Made by a program: the position numbers and the translations under genes. A DNA stretch of 64,000 nucleotides from Lederbergia citrisecunda (GTDB lineage: Bacteria > Bacillota > Bacilli > Bacillales > Bacillaceae_C). The notes under the pieces were generated by a model, which was given only the letters and a program-made list of their open reading frames with translations, ran no database searches and had not been told where the DNA came from. The stretch's first letter is position 1, and the number at the start of each line of letters is the position of its first letter. The DNA is taken from the NCBI RefSeq assembly GCF_018343695.1, contig NZ_JAGYPJ010000001.1, positions 2,006,223 through 2,070,222 on the forward strand, written 5' to 3'. This document shows, piece by piece, positions 1 through 9,061 of the stretch.

Positions 1-1156
1 TTATGGTTTCCGTATTTTCGATTGCTTCACTTAATAAAGGCTGCCAGTCCAATTTTTGCTCGAAGGCCATAACTTTTTCCAATCTTGGCCGGGTTTTAGG
101 AGATGGCGGAGTAAAAATAGTACAACAATCTTCATAAGGTCGATTCGATATTTCTAACGTGTCAATTTCTTCTGCAATTTTAATAATTTCGATTTTATCC
201 ATTGTAATAAGAGGGCGCAAAATAGGCGTACTCGTTACATTATTGATAGCATACATACTATCCATCGTTTGACTTGCTACCTGTCCCAAGCTTTCCCCAG
301 TTACAATTGCTAACCCTTCATTCTTTTTACGGATTTCATCGGTAATAGTGAGCATCATTCTTCTTGTCGATGTCATTGTGTATCCTTCAGGAATTTCTTT
401 ATGAATCGTTTCCTGTATTTTCGTAAAAGGAACGATATGGATTTTGACACTTCCTGAATACTCCGCAAGCTTATGTGCCAAATCAATTACTTTTTGTTTT
501 GCTCTTTCACTCGTAAAAGGAGGACTATGGAAATGAACTGCTTCGATCCCTACTCCACGTTTCATCGTCAAAAACCCAGCTACAGGGCTATCGATTCCAC
601 CTGAAAGCATAAGCATCGCCTTCCCTGATGAAGCAACAGGAAAACCCCCAGCTCCTTGAAAAACTTCTCCGGATATATATGCTGCATCATGCCTAATTTC
701 TACAATTAAATTAATATCTGGTTTTTTCACATCTACTTTAATATCTTCTACATTAATTAGAATATGCGCTCCAACCGCATGATTCAATCCATTCGTATCA
801 TATTCAAACGTTTTATCCGAACGGCGTGCACTTACTTTAAACGTATTTCCTGGTTGATGTGCCTGATTAATGATGTGTAATGCAACAGCTCTAATAGCTT
901 CGATATTTTTTTCTGTTTTTATTGCAGGGCTAAAAGATTGTATACCAAATACTCTTTTTAATCCTTTAATGATTGGTTCTACAGGTTCACCATTTAATTG
1001 AACATACATGCGATCCCATTCGGACTCAATGCGAATATTTTTAAACTCGCGAAGAATAAATTTAATGTTTTTTTTCAACTTTTGAACAAAATGCTTTCGA
1101 TTTCGCCCTTTTAATGACATCTCACCGTAACGTATTAAAATTCTGTCATAATTCAT
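1..1156 (-). CDS. thiI: tRNA 4-thiouridine synthase ThiI (3' end cut by window edge)
   Basis: ThiI adenylates U8 of tRNAs and passes sulfur from a partner cysteine desulfurase to make 4-thiouridine; it also feeds thiazole synthesis. About 385 residues are visible and the frame is still open at the left edge, so perhaps 15-20 C-terminal residues are missing. The protein starts MNYDRILIRYGEMSLKGRN, typical of the N-terminal ferredoxin-like/THUMP region, and carries the PP-loop motif SGGIDSPVAGF near residue 185. The size fits the Bacillus form without a rhodanese domain. The start codon overlaps the stop of the upstream desulfurase (ATGA), so the two are translationally coupled. Confidence 0.95.
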   Translation of the reverse strand, partial: MNYDRILIRYGEMSLKGRNRKHFVQKLKKNIKFILREFKNIRIESEWDRMYVQLNGEPVEPIIKGLKRVFGIQSFSPAIKTEKNIEAIRAVALHIINQAHQPGNTFKVSARRSDKTFEYDTNGLNHAVGAHILINVEDIKVDVKKPDINLIVEIRHDAAYISGEVFQGAGGFPVASSGKAMLMLSGGIDSPVAGFLTMKRGVGIEAVHFHSPPFTSERAKQKVIDLAHKLAEYSGSVKIHIVPFTKIQETIHKEIPEGYTMTSTRRMMLTITDEIRKKNEGLAIVTGESLGQVASQTMDSMYAINNVTSTPILRPLITMDKIEIIKIAEEIDTLEISNRPYEDCCTIFTPPSPKTRPRLEKVMAFEQKLDWQPLLSEAIENTETI

Positions 1157-2301
1157 CTATTTCGCCTCATCACTTTATTTAATCTCTCTAAAACGCCATT
1201 TAATGTTTTTATAAATTGTTTTGCTTCATCCATTGTATTTTCATAAGAAAGACTGATTCGGACCGCAGCTCTTGCAATATCCTCATTAACACCAAGCGCT
1301 AATATCGTACTGCTAGGAGTATTTTCCTTGGAGGAACATGCACTCGTTGTTGAAACGATTATCCCCTCTTCTTCCAACGCATGGACAACGACTTCCCCTT
1401 TATGTCCAACAATGGAAAAATTCACAATATGTGGTGCTCCATTACGAGGTGAATTGATTACAATTTGCGGGAACTTCTGTAACTCGGAGAATAAAAATTC
1501 ACGAATTCGCTGGAACGTATCCCCTTTTTCTTTTTGGTCCATTAACTCCATTCGCAAAGCTTTTGCCATTGCGACAATGCCACCTGTATTTTCCGTACCA
1601 CTACGTATTTTTTGCTCTTGATTCCCGCCAGTTACTTGTGGATCAAGCCGTACATTTTGTCTTTTATATAAAAAACCGCTCCCTTTAAGACCGTGAAATT
1701 TATGAGCAGAAAATGTACAAAGATCAACGGAAGAGCCATATAAATCAAGTGGTATTTTTCCTATTCCTTGAACATGGTCAATATGATAAATCACTTTAGA
1801 ATAATGGGTTAACATTTGACCTATCTCTTTAATAGGCTGGACTGAACCTATTTCGTTATTTACGTGTATGATGGAGACCATAATTGTATTTTTAGTTATA
1901 GCCGCTTCAACATCATCTACGGAAACTATACCGTCCTCGTTTACAGGCAAGTAAGTCACTTCAAAACCCATTTCTTCCAACTGTCTGCAGGGTTCCATTA
2001 CAGATGGATGTTCGATTGAAGTCGTAATAATATGGTTTCCTCGACTTCTATATTTTAGAGCAACTCCCTTAATGGCTAAATTATTCCCTTCCGTTCCCCC
2101 TGAAGTAAAAATAATTTCGGAAGTTTTCACACCAATAAGGCTCGCAATTTGCTCGCGTGCTTTACTAATTAAACCTTCTGCTCTTCCGCCAAAATTGTGA
2201 AGCGAAGATGCATTTCCGTAAAAATCCCGATTTACTTTTATAAATGTATCCAATACTTCTTCATAAGGTTTTGTGGTCGCACTATTATCAAAATAAATCA
2301 T
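1153..2301 (-). CDS. nifZ: Cysteine desulfurase (NifS/IscS family), ThiI partner
   Basis: PLP-dependent enzyme that takes sulfur from cysteine as a persulfide and hands it to ThiI. It begins MIYFDNSATTKPYEEV, the usual start of the family. The PLP lysine is in SAHKFHGLKGSG and the persulfide cysteine is in TTSACSSKENTPS. I take the ATG at 2301, because AAGGTG lies 7-8 bases before it; the GTG three codons earlier is inside that ribosome binding site. In B. subtilis the desulfurase next to thiI is NifZ and is dedicated to tRNA thiolation; the four-base overlap with thiI supports the same role here. Confidence 0.93.
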   Translation of the reverse strand: MIYFDNSATTKPYEEVLDTFIKVNRDFYGNASSLHNFGGRAEGLISKAREQIASLIGVKTSEIIFTSGGTEGNNLAIKGVALKYRSRGNHIITTSIEHPSVMEPCRQLEEMGFEVTYLPVNEDGIVSVDDVEAAITKNTIMVSIIHVNNEIGSVQPIKEIGQMLTHYSKVIYHIDHVQGIGKIPLDLYGSSVDLCTFSAHKFHGLKGSGFLYKRQNVRLDPQVTGGNQEQKIRSGTENTGGIVAMAKALRMELMDQKEKGDTFQRIREFLFSELQKFPQIVINSPRNGAPHIVNFSIVGHKGEVVVHALEEEGIIVSTTSACSSKENTPSSTILALGVNEDIARAAVRISLSYENTMDEAKQFIKTLNGVLERLNKVMRRNR

Positions 2302-2411
2302 TGTCAACACACCTTCGAAAAAATCGTTATTGCAATTTTTTTATCATAACACTGAATAGAAAAAAGAAAAAGGACTTGTCTTATAATTTGTGGTTTTACA
2401 AAGAATCATCC

Positions 2412-2440
2412 AAAAAAGCTTGTAGAGTTTCTACAAGCTT
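2412..2440 (-). terminator. Intrinsic terminator of ezrA
   Basis: A perfect 11-bp inverted repeat (aagcttgtaga / tctacaagctt) with a 3-base loop, followed on the minus strand by six T residues. It sits 15 bases past the ezrA stop codon. Confidence 0.88.
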
Positions 2441-2454
2441 AGACTTGGAATCCA

Positions 2455-4167
2455 TTATTGATTGACTAAATCATCTTTAAACATTTCTTCGATTCGTTTT
2501 AATGCTCCAGGTTCGATTTCTTCAACTGCAGTAGCAGCCTGTTCAAGAGCAGACTTATATTCGTAATTTCTAAATGCTTGCTCGGCTTTCTCCAGGTTGG
2601 ATCGTAACTGCGGATCACGTCCTCTGTATCTGTTTCCATATTGAATTACTTTTTCAGCGAGACGAGCATTTTCAATATGTTCTTCCGTTCTTGAAAATAA
2701 ATAATCGACAGTATCTGTTGCATCATATAAGAACTTTTGTACTGATATTATGTTGAGTGGTTTTTCATCTAAACTTTTGATCACATCTTCAATTTGCTCT
2801 TCCGCCTGTTCATAAAGCGATTCAAAATCTCCTGGCAGCCCAGGCATACGACTTTTCTTAACTAACCAAATGATTTCCTTAATTTTCTTTTGCAGAATTT
2901 CTATATTTTTTCTAACTTCTAATTCATCTTTTCTTAAGTTTTGAAGTTTTTCAATAAAATCATTTTGCTCTTGTTGCAAAGCTTTGATTTGTGTATCAAT
3001 TTCTTTTAGTTCTTCACTCAAAAGTGTAAAAGCAGTTTTTTCATCTACTATTTTTGCTTTTAAAATTTCATATTGTTTTGAAAGCTGGCTTAAGTTTTTT
3101 TCAAACTTAGTTGGTGCCTCAAGATCATCTTTTAATAATTGATAACTATGTTGAACAATTTTTGTTTCTTGGCTAATGTCATCATTAACTTCTTTTAGTT
3201 GTTGTAAAGTCGAGTCAACATTTTCATTTTCTTGTAAAATATGATGTTTGGCAAATACTTCATTTTCAAGCAAGTCATATAGTGTTTCCATCTTTTCTTT
3301 AATTTCTTGTAGGCCATTCTCTACTTCTTCTGTTTCAGTTGCTTTAAGATACTCGATATAAGTTTCGAGTTCTTTATCGATCTGTTCAAATTGAGCATCA
3401 ATGTTCAAATGCTCTAGGACAAAACCTTGCTGTATCATTTCATGAAAACCATCTTTTAGCTCACTCTTTTGGGAAGGTATCACTGTTTGACATTCAGTAA
3501 GCAAATCAGGAAGCTTGTCCATTTTCATGATTAATTGTTCTAATTCAGAAGCAAGAGTGATGACAACTTTACGAGCATCTAAATAATTTCCATTATTTGT
3601 CAACTCTTCGTAATTTGCGATTTTTTCTCCTACGTTATCCAGTAATTCTTCGAGCTTCTCAGCAGCAACTCCATAAATATGGCGGTGTGCAAGTACATTT
3701 TTTTTGGAATTACGGTATTGATTAAGTAGGCCTTCAATCTCTTCCCTATTTTTCTCTTCGCTACCAATCAGTTCATCTAACTCTGCAAGAATTTGATTAA
3801 TTTGATCATCAATGTCTTCAAGCATTTTTTCAATTTTTATATGAATTTCCTTCGCTTTTTTAAATCGATATTTATCCGAATATTCTTCAGCATAGAAAAG
3901 CATTTCATCAATGTTAGGAAGTTCAACCGCAATAATTTCATCCCACATTCCGCGCCAACGCTCGAACATTTCCTCCGTTTGGCCAGTCATGTTTAATTTT
4001 TTTACTTTGGCCATTTCTTCCATAACAGGACGATTCATCAATTCCAATTTTTTTGATTCAAGCCTGTCAATTGCTTTATAATATGTTTTTCTCATAAAAT
4101 ATCCTACGATAAATAAAATAAGGACTAAAATTATCGAAGCAATCACGACTTCCATACCGTATTTCAT
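2455..4167 (-). CDS. ezrA: Septation ring formation regulator EzrA
   Basis: EzrA is a membrane-anchored negative regulator of FtsZ ring assembly that also links the ring to peptidoglycan synthesis. The 570-residue protein has one N-terminal transmembrane helix (about residues 8-25, VVIASIILVLILFIVGYFM) followed by RKTYYKAIDRLESKK and a very long heptad-rich cytoplasmic region, the spectrin-like arrangement of the family. The length is normal (B. subtilis about 562). It lies downstream of refZ as in B. subtilis, but the hisJ gene usually found between them, and braB between ezrA and nifZ, are absent. Confidence 0.96.
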   Translation of the reverse strand: MKYGMEVVIASIILVLILFIVGYFMRKTYYKAIDRLESKKLELMNRPVMEEMAKVKKLNMTGQTEEMFERWRGMWDEIIAVELPNIDEMLFYAEEYSDKYRFKKAKEIHIKIEKMLEDIDDQINQILAELDELIGSEEKNREEIEGLLNQYRNSKKNVLAHRHIYGVAAEKLEELLDNVGEKIANYEELTNNGNYLDARKVVITLASELEQLIMKMDKLPDLLTECQTVIPSQKSELKDGFHEMIQQGFVLEHLNIDAQFEQIDKELETYIEYLKATETEEVENGLQEIKEKMETLYDLLENEVFAKHHILQENENVDSTLQQLKEVNDDISQETKIVQHSYQLLKDDLEAPTKFEKNLSQLSKQYEILKAKIVDEKTAFTLLSEELKEIDTQIKALQQEQNDFIEKLQNLRKDELEVRKNIEILQKKIKEIIWLVKKSRMPGLPGDFESLYEQAEEQIEDVIKSLDEKPLNIISVQKFLYDATDTVDYLFSRTEEHIENARLAEKVIQYGNRYRGRDPQLRSNLEKAEQAFRNYEYKSALEQAATAVEEIEPGALKRIEEMFKDDLVNQ

Positions 4168-4353
4168 AGTAAGCCCCCTATTCCTTCCTTCTTCTACCGA
4201 TCATCTATGTATAATTCGTTCTTTAAAAATGAATTTGAGATTATGTTCTTCTATAATACCATGAAGGCGACAATTTTTGACTAATAAAAGCAATTTTTAC
4301 GCCAAAAAAATAGAAATTTTTACTAAAAATAGTTTTGTTATAAATGACAAAAT

Positions 4354-4376
4354 AAAAAAACGCCTAAAAATAGGCG
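4354..4376 (-). terminator. Intrinsic terminator of refZ
   Basis: Inverted repeat cgccta / taggcg around an AAAA loop, followed on the minus strand by a run of seven T, about 12 bases past the refZ stop codon. Confidence 0.82.
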
Positions 4377-4387
4377 AAATCTTTTTT

Positions 4388-5023
4388 TTACACCGGTAAT
4401 TTATTTATCGTTGGAGATGTATTCTGCTCTTCAGTACCTAGTAATACAAGCAGCCAGTTTTTGATTGTATTAAAGTATTTTTCCGCAAAATAGGGCTCTT
4501 GCGGAATCATACCCCAAACTTCTCGGACGTATAGATTATTTAGGTAAGGCATCATGAGCATCCCTTTTAATTGAATGACGATCATACTAATCGGAAAAGG
4601 TGTTTTGTTTTCTTTTAAAGCAGCTTGTATCATGGTCGAATAAAAATACTGCTCTTTCATTAAATATAATGAAATCATTTCGCGCGATGTTTGGGTATCA
4701 ATCGTTACTTCTCTCCAGACAAATCGAGCCAGTTGATAATGTTTGCTTTGAAAATAAAGTGCTTTTTTAATGGCTCTAATCAAGCATAGCTGAGCTGAAT
4801 CACTTGCGAGTTTTTCTGTCTCTTCCTCCAAAAAAGATAAATACGGTTCAAAAAAATAGATTAGACATTCTTCCAGTAACCCTTGTTTATTTTTAAAATA
4901 ATATGAAATATTAGCTGGATTCACATTTGCCCTTCTAGCTATATCTCGAATCGAAGTACCTTGATAGCCTTTAATATTGAACAAAGCAATGGCCGCTTCT
5001 ATTATAGCTTCCTGAGTATTCAT
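4388..5023 (-). CDS. refZ: TetR-family regulator RefZ (forespore division/chromosome capture)
   Basis: RefZ (YttP) binds origin-proximal motifs and acts on FtsZ during polar septation at sporulation. The N-terminus NTQEAIIEAAIALFNIKGYQ, then TSIRDIARRANVNPANISYY with FKNKQGLLEE, is a TetR helix-turn-helix; the C-terminal 150 residues are the all-helical ligand/dimer region. I choose the ATG at 5023 because the upstream 37 residues look non-coding and a GGGGAT site precedes this ATG. The position between ezrA and ytsP is the B. subtilis yttP position, which is the main reason for naming it RefZ rather than a generic TetR. Confidence 0.86.
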   Translation of the reverse strand: MNTQEAIIEAAIALFNIKGYQGTSIRDIARRANVNPANISYYFKNKQGLLEECLIYFFEPYLSFLEEETEKLASDSAQLCLIRAIKKALYFQSKHYQLARFVWREVTIDTQTSREMISLYLMKEQYFYSTMIQAALKENKTPFPISMIVIQLKGMLMMPYLNNLYVREVWGMIPQEPYFAEKYFNTIKNWLLVLLGTEEQNTSPTINKLPV

Positions 5024-5226
5024 AGGATCCCCGCTTTCAAAGTCTTGAATATTATGAAAAAATATGCAAAAATAGTTCAACAGTCTAATCGTACATTCTA
5101 TTAAATATATATGTACACTTCGAGAGAAAAACACGAACTCCTTTGAAGACTTATCGACAGTTTGTGCAGGAATAAAGTCGTGTTGAAGATTTATGTAAAA
5201 ATTTGTTGTGGAAAGGGTGGGTAATA

Positions 5227-5706
5227 ATGTTTGAAGTAAAAGAATATAGTGGAGATCGCATTAAGAATTATGAACTAGTAACGAAGCAAATGATGGCTCT
5301 TTTAGACGGAGAGACAAACCAGATTGCTAACCTCAGCAATGCATCTGCATTACTGAACCAATTCCTTGATCGTATCAATTGGATAGGATTTTATTTAATG
5401 GAAGATAACGAACTTGTACTTGGTCCATTTCAAGGATTGCCTGCATGTGTAAGGATTCCTGTAGGAAGAGGAGTCTGTGGAACATCAGCAGCCAATAAAG
5501 AAACGATCGTTGTTCCTGATGTACACTTATTCCCTGGACATATAGCATGTGATGCAGCATCCCAATCGGAAATTGTTATCCCTTTGATCAAAGATGGCGC
5601 TTTGCTAGGAGTCCTCGATATCGATAGTCCCGAAAAAAACCGTTTTGATGAACTTGACAAAGAATACTTAGAAAAGTTTGTTGAGAAGCTACTACTTTAT
5701 ATATAG
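5227..5706 (+). CDS. ytsP: GAF-domain free methionine-(R)-sulfoxide reductase (YtsP)
   Basis: Single GAF-domain protein of the fRMsr family, which reduces free methionine-R-sulfoxide using a thiol relay. The three expected cysteines are present: one in PACVRIPVG, one in GRGVCGTSAA and one in FPGHIACD, followed by SEIVIPL. The start is the ATG at 5227, preceded by AAGGGTGGG; an in-frame ATG 24 bases upstream lacks a site. It is divergent from refZ. The catalytic assignment comes from family knowledge and the conserved cysteines. Confidence 0.9.
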   Translation: MFEVKEYSGDRIKNYELVTKQMMALLDGETNQIANLSNASALLNQFLDRINWIGFYLMEDNELVLGPFQGLPACVRIPVGRGVCGTSAANKETIVVPDVHLFPGHIACDAASQSEIVIPLIKDGALLGVLDIDSPEKNRFDELDKEYLEKFVEKLLLYI

Positions 5707-5741
5707 AAGTTACAACTAATTTTATTGTAAAAAAGCTGTAG

Positions 5742-5772
5742 AAGGTCGTCTTGATAACAAGACGACCTTTGC
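5742..5772 (+). terminator. Probable terminator after ytsP
   Basis: A perfect 12-bp inverted repeat (aaggtcgtcttg / caagacgacctt) with an ATAA loop lies 36 bases after the ytsP stop. The T tract is short (TTTG), so termination may be partial. Confidence 0.7.
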
Positions 5773-5884
5773 TATTGAATCTTCCTATCTGTAGTTTTGT
5801 TGTTTTTTTTCAAGACCCATCAGTTCTATAGATATTAGAGAGTTTTCTTTGTTTACTCCGATTTTTTTAATATAGCTACGGCGT

Positions 5885-6190
5885 TGGATAGATTTCATTT
5901 TTTAGTACGAACTTTGTCAATCATACTCATTATATTGGACAAACTTCCTTTTCCTGCTCGGATTTTGTCCATCGTACGCATTACATCGGACAAATTTCCT
6001 TTCCCTGCTCAGATTTTGTCCATCGTACGCATTATATCGGACAGTTTTCCTTTCCAAGCTCGGATTTTGTCAATCATACGCATTATATTGGACAGTTCTT
6101 CTTTCCAAACCCGGATTTTGTCCATTATACACACTTTTATAAACAAAGATCCTTTTTCTGCAAGAGTTTGTCTATCATTTACACTTTCAT
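5885..6190. repeat. 51-bp tandem repeat (minisatellite), about 4 good and 2 degenerate copies
   Basis: Near-identical units start at 5916, 5967, 6018 and 6069, each exactly 51 bp, with a 50-bp diverged unit at 6120 and partial copies at both ends. The core contains cgtacgcattatatcggac. Because 51 is 17 codons, a plus-strand reading frame stays open through the array (102 codons) and a minus-strand frame is open across part of it; neither has a ribosome binding site or a credible start, and the minus frame hits a TGA in unit 2. I treat it as an intergenic repeat between two convergent genes. Confidence 0.88.
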
Positions 6191-6214
6191 AAAACCAATT
6201 TATGAATGTTAAAG

Positions 6215-7138
6215 CTACCCAATATGATTTTTTACAATAAAATATGAAGACTTTCCATGACGTATATGTTTGTAGTTATTAGAAAGAAGCCTTTGAATGG
6301 TTCTTTTAGATTTTATACCATTACACCATTCATAAATGTTACTAGTAGTAATTTTTCTAGCCGGAAATAGAAGGTTATATTCCTCGATACTTCGAAAAAT
6401 AGCGGAAGTTACATTTTCTGTATTTCCACATGCGCATTCTAAAATGGATCCTACTATTTTTTGATTAAATGAATCACAACTAGCACAAGTAATCCCTTTC
6501 CTTAGTTCTCCATAGGTATACTTTGGTGTTTTCGTAAAACGTGATTCAGTCTTGTGCAGGGAAATTAGTTTGTGCGCAAATTTATTATAATGTTCATTTA
6601 TATTTGTCGGTATTTTATTTAACTGTTCAAAAAAACGGTTGAGTTGAGTTGAAAAAATAATTGATTGATTTCTTGGGGCGTTATATAAGTGGAAATCAGG
6701 ATTAACGAACAGTAGGTATGATTCGATGGGGATATTGTATCCGAGTTCACGAAGTAGCCTTCGAAAAAGCACTTCTTTTCTCTCCAGCTGAGACACAGGA
6801 TTCTGTATTTGAGTTCCATTTATGTAGTACCAATCATCATCTACAATATAATAATCTCCTTCGTAATTCTTAATCTCAAACAATAATATCGGTTTTTGAG
6901 CGATTATTACGGAATCGATTTGAAATTCCGTATTGTTACTTTCAAACAGCATATCATTGAGAACAAGCCATTCTTTCGAAAGTCGTTCGACTCGTTCATC
7001 AAACAACAGCTCACCTTCATAACCTTTTTCAAGTCTAGCTAGGTGTGTCGCTTCTTCATTCAACAATATTTTTCTACTATTTAACAGCCTATACATTCTT
7101 AATTCGTTGCTTTCAATTCGCGGTTTAATATTTATCAT
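6215..7138 (-). CDS. NERD-domain protein with C-terminal zinc-ribbon-like segment
   Basis: About 307 residues. The N-terminal half fits the nuclease-related NERD domain: LEKGYEGELLFDERV, then FQIDSVIIAQKPILLFEIKN, where the D...E-x-K spacing resembles restriction-endonuclease-fold active sites. A C-terminal stretch has CASCDSF then ECACGN, a possible zinc ribbon, followed by a helical tail rich in Arg and Lys that may bind DNA. Biochemical function of most NERD proteins is unknown. The start is odd: the listed ATG directly abuts a strong AAGGAGATGAT site, leaving no spacer, so translation may begin a few codons later (see finding). It has no partner genes and is a lone insertion relative to B. 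subtilis. Confidence 0.8.
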   Translation of the reverse strand: MINIKPRIESNELRMYRLLNSRKILLNEEATHLARLEKGYEGELLFDERVERLSKEWLVLNDMLFESNNTEFQIDSVIIAQKPILLFEIKNYEGDYYIVDDDWYYINGTQIQNPVSQLERKEVLFRRLLRELGYNIPIESYLLFVNPDFHLYNAPRNQSIIFSTQLNRFFEQLNKIPTNINEHYNKFAHKLISLHKTESRFTKTPKYTYGELRKGITCASCDSFNQKIVGSILECACGNTENVTSAIFRSIEEYNLLFPARKITTSNIYEWCNGIKSKRTIQRLLSNNYKHIRHGKSSYFIVKNHIG

Positions 7139-7195
7139 CTCCTTTCTAAGTAATTATCTTAATTGTATGAAAAATACCAAAATAATTCAAGAACA

Positions 7196-7254
7196 CAAAA
7201 ATGCTACCCATATGGTATTTTTCAACATTCTGAAAATACAATATAGGTAGCATT
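7196..7254 (-). terminator. Terminator between dgcP and the NERD gene
   Basis: Long imperfect hairpin closed by aatgctacc / ggtagcatt with inner complementary segments (ggtatttt / aaaatac), followed on the minus strand by TTTTTG. It lies just past the dgcP stop. Confidence 0.75.
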
Positions 7255-7259
7255 AATAA

Positions 7260-8672
7260 TCAAATTTCTTTTACTGCCACTTGGTTCTTCCCAGCATTTT
7301 TCGCTTCATAAAGGGCCGCGTCAGCTCGACTAAATAATTGGGTAACTTCATCAGGTTGCCTAGAATCCCAATTAGACACACCGCAAGACATGGTAACTGC
7401 TGGTCTTGTTTGTTGTGATACATGGTTCAGGAGTCGCTCCGCAATACTTGCTCCTTTGTCTATAGGGACTCCCGGTAAATAAACCGCTAGCTCTTCCCCT
7501 CCCCACCGTGCACCAATATCAGTTGGTCGCAGACAACCTTTAATAAGATTAGCTACTTGAATAAGAACTAGATCACCAGTTTGGTGGCCGTATGTATCGT
7601 TGATTTCTTTAAAATCATCCAAATCAATGAGGATGAAAGTTCCTCCACGATCGGTTTGCATTGATTTTTCTATCATATCATTTAAATAATTTCTTGCATA
7701 AAGTTGGGTAAGTTGATCTGTAATCACCATTTTCTCCAACTTTTCTCTAAGCATAAGATTTGCAACGGCTAATGAAGATCGTTGAATTAGAGATTGAAGA
7801 AGCTTAAATTTTTCAAAAGAGAAGCTATAAGGTTTGTCACCAAGTACAATGGCGATTCCGTTCACTGCATTACTATGAATCATTGGCACTGCCATTAATG
7901 AACCGTACTTCGACTGAACACATACCGGCATTTGTTTAATTTCGCCCATAAAAAGGGAATCATTATTATTTTCGATTCTCTCTAAAACAGCCTGGATTAG
8001 TTTCTTACCGTCTTCACCTTCAAAGTAGTTTGAACTGCCCTCCAAAACCCTTGGTTCTTCTCCTCCAAGAATGATAAATCCAATGGCAGAGGCATGAAAT
8101 GACTTTTTAATTTGATTATGTAAATAATTCATTGTTTTACTTAAACTTGAGGTAGAGTTTAATTTTTGAGATACTTCATCTATTAATCGCAAATCCTCTA
8201 CTAACTTTTGGGATTGCTGGTATAACTTAGCGTTTTCTAGCGCATTTCCAGCTGTATTAGCCAACAAACGAATAAAATCGATTTGACTATTTTCAAGCGG
8301 AAAGGTTAAATGTGATTTGACCTGAAGCACTCCATAAACACCTTGTTTTCCTTTTAAAGGTGCATACATAACTGGATATTCACTTTCTTCCAGTTCGACC
8401 GCCGCATTAACATAGGATGCGATCGCTGAAACGTTTTCAGAATTGTATTCTAAGTTTTTGATAGGTAGATCTTCGCTCGCGTCGTGATCGTTTGATAGAA
8501 GCAAAAAATAGTCATATGTAGGAAAAACTCTTTTTAGAGTTTGGATAATTTCCGCTAACACAATATTAATATCCATGCTGGAATGGAATTTTTCAGTAAC
8601 TCTAAATAATTCTCTATATCTTATTTCTTCTAATGTTTGATTTTCTTCTATGGGATTTGTCCGATTTGGCAT
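7260..8672 (-). CDS. dgcP: Diguanylate cyclase with GAF domains (DgcP)
   Basis: 470 residues: two GAF-like sensor regions (about 20-150 and 165-310) followed by a C-terminal GGDEF domain (about 310-470). The catalytic motif reads RWGGEELAVYLP, an active GGEEL variant, and RPTD five residues upstream is an RxxD inhibitory site, so it should make c-di-GMP and be product-inhibited. No transmembrane segment is visible; it is likely cytosolic. In B. subtilis the gene here (ytrP) is DgcP, one of three diguanylate cyclases controlling motility and exopolysaccharide. The position between ytsP and rpsD matches. Confidence 0.93.
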   Translation of the reverse strand: MPNRTNPIEENQTLEEIRYRELFRVTEKFHSSMDINIVLAEIIQTLKRVFPTYDYFLLLSNDHDASEDLPIKNLEYNSENVSAIASYVNAAVELEESEYPVMYAPLKGKQGVYGVLQVKSHLTFPLENSQIDFIRLLANTAGNALENAKLYQQSQKLVEDLRLIDEVSQKLNSTSSLSKTMNYLHNQIKKSFHASAIGFIILGGEEPRVLEGSSNYFEGEDGKKLIQAVLERIENNNDSLFMGEIKQMPVCVQSKYGSLMAVPMIHSNAVNGIAIVLGDKPYSFSFEKFKLLQSLIQRSSLAVANLMLREKLEKMVITDQLTQLYARNYLNDMIEKSMQTDRGGTFILIDLDDFKEINDTYGHQTGDLVLIQVANLIKGCLRPTDIGARWGGEELAVYLPGVPIDKGASIAERLLNHVSQQTRPAVTMSCGVSNWDSRQPDEVTQLFSRADAALYEAKNAGKNQVAVKEI

Positions 8673-8836
8673 TCGATATCAACCCACCTATCAAATAAAT
8701 AATAGTTATAAATAAGACTATTCGCCTATATATCCTTAATTTCACAAGATTGGATCTAGTAAGCTACTTTAGAATAATTATATCATACATAGAACTTTTT
8801 ACCTACATATATATTTTATATTTCATTTTTCCAATG

Positions 8837-8865
8837 TTGACTTTAAAATGTAAAAATATTATAAT
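8837..8865 (+). promoter_or_regulatory. SigA promoter of rpsD
   Basis: TTGACT at 8837-8842 and a perfect TATAAT at 8860-8865 with a 17-bp spacer. It is about 200 bp upstream of the rpsD start, leaving a long leader. Confidence 0.88.
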
Positions 8866-8871
8866 GGTCGT

Positions 8872-9055
8872 TGTGTAAAATAATGCAGCCTAGATGAACA
8901 CATTATGATCGTATTTTGTTCCTCAGAATTAAAAGATTCGAGGTGCATCTCGTAACCCGCTGCTGCTAGGGCGAAGGTGCATGAAAACAAAATACACATA
9001 TTTGCTGTCTCATAATCGGTTTTTATTTTACAACAAAATAAAAACAAAGGAGGAG
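8872..9055 (+). ncRNA. rpsD 5' leader, probable S4 autoregulatory element
   Basis: The transcript from the promoter at 8837 has a 5' leader of roughly 190 nt before rpsD. In Bacillus, S4 represses its own synthesis by binding a structured leader. The segment with ctgctgctagggcgaaggtg (around 8959-8979) is G-rich and structured, as expected, and the conserved placement supports the call. I did not fold the RNA; a covariance-model match would settle it. Confidence 0.62.
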
Positions 9056-9061
9056 ACTACT

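Noticed and set aside
5885-6190. CRISPR array
   Set aside because: Units are contiguous tandem copies with no unique spacers and no cas genes nearby.
5884-6192. 102-codon plus-strand frame through the 51-bp repeat
   Set aside because: Openness follows from a repeat period divisible by three; no ribosome binding site, hydrophobic low-complexity product.
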